56,669 nt of DNA. It comes from Microseira wollei NIES-4236. Lineage in GTDB: Bacteria > Cyanobacteriota > Cyanobacteriia > Cyanobacteriales > Aerosakkonemataceae. Every line of letters starts with the position of its first letter. Position 1 is the first letter of the stretch. The stretch covers positions 1 through 56,669 of the forward strand of contig NZ_BLAY01000049.1 in the NCBI RefSeq assembly GCF_020521235.1. Reading direction: 5' to 3'. Under the pieces are notes generated by a model, which saw only the letters and a list, made by a program, of their open reading frames with translations, made no database searches and was not told the origin of the DNA. The position numbers and the translations under genes are program-made. Shown here in pieces: positions 52,677-56,669 of the stretch.

Positions 52677-54026
52677 ATGGCGTCCCAACAACTCGCTCAA
52701 ACCGTCTCGATGTCGCAAGCGATCGCGCCCCAGGCATTTGATTACGACTTAGCCATTGTCGGCGGCGGCATTATCGGATTAACCCTCGCTTGTGCCTTAA
52801 AGGATTCTGGCCTCAGTATACTGCTGATCGAGGCGCAAGCCGAGTCGGTTGCTGTAGCAAAAGGTCGCGCTTACGTAATTTCCCTACTTTCTGGGCGCAT
52901 TTTTGCGGGCATTGGTGTTTGGGACGAGATTTTGCCCCAAATCTCCACATTCGGTCAAATCAGCTTATCTGACGCCGATTATGACAAAGTAGTGTATTTT
53001 GAACCCCAGGAACTAGGCACGAATGGTCTGGGTTATGCGGCGGAACACCGAGTACTGTTGAGTGCGTTGCAAAATCAATTAAAAAATAGCAAGAATGTCT
53101 CTTTCCTCTGTCCCGCAGAAGTAATACGTGCCGAATATCAAGCGGATGGGGTGGAAATCGAATTGCAGGTGAGCAGGGGGGCAGGTGAGCTCTGGAGCTC
53201 TGGAGCTCCAGATCCGGGGGGAAATTTGGATTGTGACCCTCGTTCCCAGACTCTGCCTGGGAACGCAATTACCCATTGCCGCATTCGGACTCGCTTGCTG
53301 GTGGGGGCGGATGGGGCGCGCTCGCGCATTCGTCAAGGGGCAGGTATCCAGACAAAAGGTTGGCATTACTGGCAATCTTGCGTGGTAGCAACGATTAAAC
53401 CAGAAAAATCCCACAATAATGTCGCCTACGAGCGTTTTTGGCCTTCTGGTCCAATGGGAGTTTTACCTTTACCCGGAAATCGCTGTCAAGTTGTTTGGAC
53501 TGCACCCCACGGGGAAGCAAAAGCTTTACTGGAACTCGACGAAAATCAATTTCTGCAAAAATTGGCATACCATACGGGGGGACTGCTGGGGAAATTGGAA
53601 TTGATCGGCTCGCGATATTTATTCCCGGTACAGTTGATGCAGAGCGTACGCTACGCCCAACACCGCCTCGCACTCATCGGCGATGCCGCGCACTGTTGCC
53701 ATCCCGTCGCCGGACAAGGGATGAACTTGGGTATCCGCGACGCCGCAGCATTAGCTCAAATTTTGACCGCAGCGCACCAGCAAGGTGAAGATATTGGCGA
53801 TATCCAGGTACTCTTGCGCTACGAACGCTGGCGCCAACCCGAAAATCTCACCATTTTAGGGATGACGGATTTCCTCGATCGGATGTTTTCCAATAATTGG
53901 TTACCAATGGTAGTCATTCGCCGATTCGGTTTGTGGATACTGCGCCACATTGCTCCTGTTAAAATTTATGTATTGCAACTGATGACGGGTTTGAGGGGTC
54001 GTCCTCCCAAATTAGCTTCCGACTAA
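52677..54026 (+). CDS. UbiH/COQ6-type FAD monooxygenase with repeat insert
   Basis: 449 residues. FAD-binding GGGIIGLTLACAL (about 28-41), the DG motif LVGADGARSRIRQ (about 210-222) and IGDAAHCCHPVAGQGMNLGIRDA (about 335-357) define a class A flavin monooxygenase of the UbiH/UbiF/COQ6 family, which hydroxylate quinone precursor rings; in cyanobacteria the true substrate is uncertain. An extra stretch of about 40 residues (about 163-204) between two strands is encoded by intergenic-type repeats: a ggagctctggagctc cluster near 53190-53210 and the palindrome cgttcccag/ctgggaacg at 53241-53265. It stays in frame, so the enzyme may remain active if the loop is exposed. A later start at M12 is possible. 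Confidence 0.88.
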   Translation: MASQQLAQTVSMSQAIAPQAFDYDLAIVGGGIIGLTLACALKDSGLSILLIEAQAESVAVAKGRAYVISLLSGRIFAGIGVWDEILPQISTFGQISLSDADYDKVVYFEPQELGTNGLGYAAEHRVLLSALQNQLKNSKNVSFLCPAEVIRAEYQADGVEIELQVSRGAGELWSSGAPDPGGNLDCDPRSQTLPGNAITHCRIRTRLLVGADGARSRIRQGAGIQTKGWHYWQSCVVATIKPEKSHNNVAYERFWPSGPMGVLPLPGNRCQVVWTAPHGEAKALLELDENQFLQKLAYHTGGLLGKLELIGSRYLFPVQLMQSVRYAQHRLALIGDAAHCCHPVAGQGMNLGIRDAAALAQILTAAHQQGEDIGDIQVLLRYERWRQPENLTILGMTDFLDRMFSNNWLPMVVIRRFGLWILRHIAPVKIYVLQLMTGLRGRPPKLASD

Positions 54027-54078
54027 CTTCATCATTGCTAATTATTTTCTGTCATCGATTTACGTGAAATTACTCAGG

Positions 54079-54121
54079 GGGTAGTAGGTAGTACGCGAAT
54101 AATTCCCACTACCTGCTACCC
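54079..54121 (+). terminator. stem-loop after UbiH-type gene
   Basis: gggtagtaggtagt (54079-54092) and actacctgctaccc (54108-54121) pair with one G-T wobble, loop 15 nt. gattacacattttttatt follows. It lies 53 bp after the stop codon at 54026 and is the best terminator candidate for that gene. Confidence 0.6.
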
Positions 54122-54461
54122 GATTACACATTTTTTATTCTAAAAAACAGTTTATCCATTAAGAACCCCACTGCCCAAAACCCTTGCAAGATGAAGGGGC
54201 GATGATTTTTAAGCCAGCAGCAATTTTCACTTTGTTGACGCTTTTTTTCCTCTCCTTATCGCTCTATTTTCAGTAATTTTACGCATGAAGCCGCTATAAG
54301 TATAGATTAACATAGAAATTATACCGAGGCGAAATCTCGGACTACGTAGGTAAGTTTGGTCATTTAAATTCATCAAAGTTTTACAGGTTTTTCCCTAGAT
54401 CTCCATAATTTCTGCACATTTTCGTTTTAATCTTAGAAGTATCGAGCGAGAGGATAGTATT
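54122..54461. other. intergenic stretch before two small genes
   Basis: No gene is seen. ccgaggcgaaatctcgg at 54324-54340 forms a small hairpin. The ribosome site of the next gene, gagagga, lies 7 nt before its ATG. The region is AT-rich and likely holds the promoter for 54462-55085. Confidence 0.5.
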
Positions 54462-54887
54462 ATGTCCGACAGAAACTATACTGAGTCATTGGAATTGGAT
54501 CTGGGGTTAATTATCCGCGCTTTACAATGTAAAAGTAAATCCCTGATTGAGTTTTGTCAAAATACGCTAAACTGTATCAAAGGTGGTGAGTATGCAAAAA
54601 CAATTTTTTCCGCAGCACTGCTGGAAGTCTATGAAACCGAACCGGATACTTTCGACTGGGTTGTAGAAAATTTGTACGATCTAGATACTTACACTGAATG
54701 GCTAGATGAATTTGTTTTCTCTATTGTGCAAAAACTGATTCAAAAGAAATTTGTTCTAGGTGAAGATTTCAGCTTGACTTGTACGAGAAAAATAATCGTC
54801 AGCAAGAAGCTGAAAACTTCGTTAGCAAGAAATTCTTCAAAACTCGATAGGTTTTTGCTGAAAAAAATCTTGATAGTCGTTGACTAA
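54462..54887 (+). CDS. acidic helical protein, unrecognised
   Basis: 141 residues. A good ribosome site (gagagga) supports the ATG. Sequence is helical, with LELDLGLIIRALQCKSKSLIEFC, a central acidic and aromatic part (VYETEPDTFDWVVENLYDLDTYTEWLDEFV) and a basic C-terminal region (KIIVSKKLKTSLARNSSKLDRFL). No transmembrane helix or known motif was seen. I do not recognise the family. It ends 15 bp before the ATG of the next small gene, so they are likely cotranscribed. Confidence 0.65.
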   Translation: MSDRNYTESLELDLGLIIRALQCKSKSLIEFCQNTLNCIKGGEYAKTIFSAALLEVYETEPDTFDWVVENLYDLDTYTEWLDEFVFSIVQKLIQKKFVLGEDFSLTCTRKIIVSKKLKTSLARNSSKLDRFLLKKILIVVD

Positions 54888-54902
54888 TCTCCGATTTTGT
54901 GT

Positions 54903-55085
54903 ATGTCAATCCGCGAAGCTGTCCAACAAGCCTTGACCAAAGGTTATTTAACCAAAGAAACAGAAAAGCGGTTGCATCTACTTCTACAAACCAACGACGA
55001 AATGGAAGATTTTAATGCCTTTATCAAATTGCAGCTGGCGCTGGTTACGGGTCACGTGAGGCCAGTGTCTGGCGGAAAATTCTGA
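54903..55085 (+). CDS. small cyanobacterial protein of unknown function
   Basis: 60 residues from ATG at 54903 (MSIREAVQQALTKGYLT). A TTG six bases upstream is a less likely start. The N-terminal half resembles small conserved cyanobacterial proteins I have seen annotated as hypothetical, where SIREAVQQAL and GYLT also occur near the start; those usually end with a longer tail, so this one may be slightly truncated at its C-terminus (VTGHVRPVSGGKF). It is a short helical protein with no further motif. It follows the 141-residue gene closely. Confidence 0.6.
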   Translation: MSIREAVQQALTKGYLTKETEKRLHLLLQTNDEMEDFNAFIKLQLALVTGHVRPVSGGKF

Positions 55086-55370
55086 AGCTCAACCCAAATA
55101 ATTTTGCATTTTGCCATCATCTTCTGGCAAAATTTTTCATCTTGGTTGAGCGGTAAGCAAAGGAGATTGGCGACTGCTTGATAAAGCATCAGCGCCATCA
55201 ACTCCCACTTTGCCAAATCTAAACTAGGATTCCGTCGCAGGAATAAGGCTGCTAATTTCCGAACAATTTCAGGGTCATCTACCAAGTTTCTATCAACTGC
55301 ATATACAACGCGCGATAGAAAAACTGGTTAAAGGCATCAATTACCCGGTCAAGGTCACATTAATTTTGAT
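55052..55370 (-). pseudogene. possible decayed gene with frameshift
   Basis: On the minus strand 55285-55052 reads as a sensible helical protein (DPEIVRKLAALFLRRNPS, then ELMALMLYQAVANLLCLPL) but has only a TTG start. Upstream, another frame (about 55370-55290) reads RVIDAFNQFFYRALYMQLIETW and hits TAG just where the first frame becomes meaningful. Together they look like one gene split by a one-base shift near 55285. The last part overlaps the 3' end of the small gene at 54903-55085 in antisense. Family unknown. Low certainty. Confidence 0.35.
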
Positions 55371-55433
55371 TTGTCAGGTTATTTATATCAACCGTTAGAT
55401 ATTAACTCAAGTTGCTAGTTATCTCATAAATAG

Positions 55434-55508
55434 AAGCTAATGGCTAATGGCTAATGGCGAGATTGGTAAAAATCCTATATTAGCAATTAGCAATTAGCAA
55501 TTAGCAAC
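55434..55508. repeat. heptamer repeats TGGCTAA and CAATTAG
   Basis: ctaatggctaatggctaatgg (about 55437-55457) is the complement of the ccattag series, and agcaattagcaattagcaattag (55483-55505) the other form. In opposite orientation they could pair. Between the decayed locus and the hydrolase gene no other gene is seen. Confidence 0.85.
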
Positions 55509-55611
55509 GCCAAAGTTTATAACTAGCAACTTGCGTTATTAAGTTTTCTAGGGTGCGTTCGCGTTCAGCGTGTACGTAGCACGTATCGCTGCCGCAGAAA
55601 CCCAGCAGGTT

Positions 55612-56502
55612 TTACGTAAGGATAAATGGTGCGATCGCATCGACAAACTCGGTTGTTGCTTCATAAGGCAGAACATTTCGACCCGGAATTTTCACTCCGC
55701 GACCGTTTGGTAAGTGCTTGACGTATTCCAGCAAACGGTCGTCCGGGGTTTCTTGCTTGCCTTCTTTACTGATACTAGAAGATTTCGTTCCCAAAACGAC
55801 TAAAGTGGGTTGGGTAAGGTTGGCGATCGCATCCCCATAATCCTGCTGCCAAAATCTAGCTAGAAACGAAAACACCGCATACCGACTCGCCAGATTTTTT
55901 GCCCCTTCTTGTAACATTTCCAACCATTCGGTATCGACTTTCTCACCCGTCTCAAACAATTGTTTTGTAGAGAAAGATCGTAAAAATTCCTCCCGTCGCG
56001 CATAGCGATAAAACGCACTACCTATGGGAGAATCTAATAAATTCCAAGCAAATCTTTGCTGCCAATTCGCTGCTTTTTTTGCGATTAACTTCCAAGCTGG
56101 AGGTCCCGCTAATATTAATCCCCGAATTAAATTCGCTTCGCGTTGCAATTTGACCAATTCCAGTCCCACAGGTAACAGCGCACCTTGGACGATTAAAATC
56201 ACAGGTTTTTGCACCACGGTCTGCAAAAAATGATGCAATTGTTCTGCCCAATCCGCAGGCGTACAAGCTACGTGGGGCATATCGCTTTCACCGCAACCCA
56301 GTAAATCTGGATTATAAATCGGATTTCCATGTCCCGTCTCATACCAAACGCGACAAAACCGTTGCCAGAAATGCCGAGACAACCCTACACCAATGGGATG
56401 AATTAATAACAGAGGTACACCCTCATCCCCCGTTGAATTGGTTGGGTGATGAACTGAGTAGGCACAGCGATAGTTTTTCCAAGTGTAAAACAACGATTCC
56501 AT
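55612..56502 (-). CDS. alpha/beta-hydrolase-fold protein lacking catalytic triad
   Basis: 296 residues. It has the fold's N-terminal strand and HPIGVGLSRHFWQRF oxyanion-type loop and the DLLGCGESD segment. At the nucleophile elbow, where G-x-S-x-G is expected, it has VQGALLPVG with no Ser. Near the C-terminus LVVLGTKSSS lacks the acid, and GRNVLPYEATTEF lacks the usual His in GHxPxxE. I recall similar VQGAL-type sequences in other cyanobacteria, so the loss is probably family-wide and not a local mutation. It may serve as a binding or scaffold protein. It is a single gene on the minus strand with a hairpin element upstream. Start ATG at 56502. Confidence 0.8.
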   Translation of the reverse strand: MESLFYTWKNYRCAYSVHHPTNSTGDEGVPLLLIHPIGVGLSRHFWQRFCRVWYETGHGNPIYNPDLLGCGESDMPHVACTPADWAEQLHHFLQTVVQKPVILIVQGALLPVGLELVKLQREANLIRGLILAGPPAWKLIAKKAANWQQRFAWNLLDSPIGSAFYRYARREEFLRSFSTKQLFETGEKVDTEWLEMLQEGAKNLASRYAVFSFLARFWQQDYGDAIANLTQPTLVVLGTKSSSISKEGKQETPDDRLLEYVKHLPNGRGVKIPGRNVLPYEATTEFVDAIAPFILT

Positions 56503-56536
56503 ATTGATTGATGTCGGGGCGATGGGTACAGGTAAT

Positions 56537-56600
56537 GTAGTAGCACGGCAATACAGATAGATCGGTTTAAGATTTAAGATTGAGCGTGCTGTGCTACTAC
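56537..56600. repeat. hairpin element, GTAGTAGCACGGCA arms
   Basis: Arms gtagtagcacggca (56537-56550) and tgctgtgctactac (56587-56600) pair with one mismatch. It belongs to the family at 4355-4418. Another copy begins near 56634 (ggggcacggcaatacatat) and is cut by the window end; the two share the centre atacctcggttta/atagatcggttta. Confidence 0.8.
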
Positions 56601-56669
56601 CTCGTATTGATTGATTCCAGATTCATTGATGTCGGGGCACGGCAATACATATACCTCGGTTTAAAGTTG

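Noticed and set aside
1-56669. tRNA or rRNA genes
   Set aside because: No stretch with the T-loop GTTCRANNC plus acceptor stem pattern was found in the intergenic regions; small ones could still be missed without a scan.

Overview
The window is a chromosomal segment of a cyanobacterium. It carries photosystem II genes psbB and psbT in their usual order, nrdR, mnmG, a plant/cyanobacterial-type glycogen synthase, a four-histidine carotenoid oxygenase, an ABC1 kinase, hopanoid genes, giant PAS/GAF hybrid histidine kinases, many GCGATCGC (HIP1) octamers, and heptameric (CCATTAG/CAATTAG)n short tandem repeats. The repeat load and multi-PAS kinases suggest a filamentous, large-genome lineage, but the exact taxon cannot be fixed from the sequence alone. 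No tRNA, rRNA, CRISPR array, transposase or phage gene was seen.

Layout. 1-7 kb: repeats, a possible structured RNA, a small conserved gene, a carotenoid oxygenase, a 5'-truncated RTX gene, a pseudogene with two in-frame stops, and a metallophosphoesterase. 7.4-16.6 kb: two adjacent hybrid sensor kinases on the minus strand, one of them a 2158-residue Ser/Thr-kinase/ATPase/histidine-kinase fusion. 16.7-22 kb: a squalene/phytoene synthase family enzyme, mannose-1-phosphate guanylyltransferase, YidD and an ABC1 kinase. 22.4-29.6 kb: two more hybrid kinases in tandem on the plus strand. 29.9-35.9 kb: glgA, a coiled-coil TIGR04376-like protein, a Pro/Ala-rich membrane protein and mnmG, all on the minus strand. 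36.3-38.2 kb: an AT-rich pair of glycosyltransferase genes. 38.3-41 kb: nrdR, psbT and psbB. 42-52.6 kb: a truncated histidine kinase, a B12-binding radical SAM enzyme, an LPG-synthase-type membrane protein with a cNMP-binding partner, a PHP phosphoesterase, hpnH, a DUF6745-like gene broken by one amber codon, and hpnA. 52.7-56.5 kb: a UbiH-type hydroxylase, small hypothetical genes and an alpha/beta-hydrolase-fold protein lacking the catalytic triad.

Two themes link the genes. First, hopanoid metabolism: hpnH (side-chain addition), hpnA, a radical SAM protein of the kind that contains the C-2 methylase HpnP, and a squalene-synthase-like enzyme all lie in the window, though not in one operon. 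Second, intergenic repeats have entered coding sequence in frame. In the four hybrid kinases the extra sequence sits at the same place, between two strands of the ATPase domain. A separate palindromic repeat of a similar family lies in frame inside the UbiH-type gene.

The four kinases also share a C-terminal helical tail of about 70-85 residues that I do not recognise as a named domain. Several genes are broken: the RTX gene, the ChaN-like gene, the truncated histidine kinase, the DUF6745-like gene and possibly a locus at 55.1-55.4 kb. The segment therefore mixes stable housekeeping genes with a decaying, repeat-rich background.
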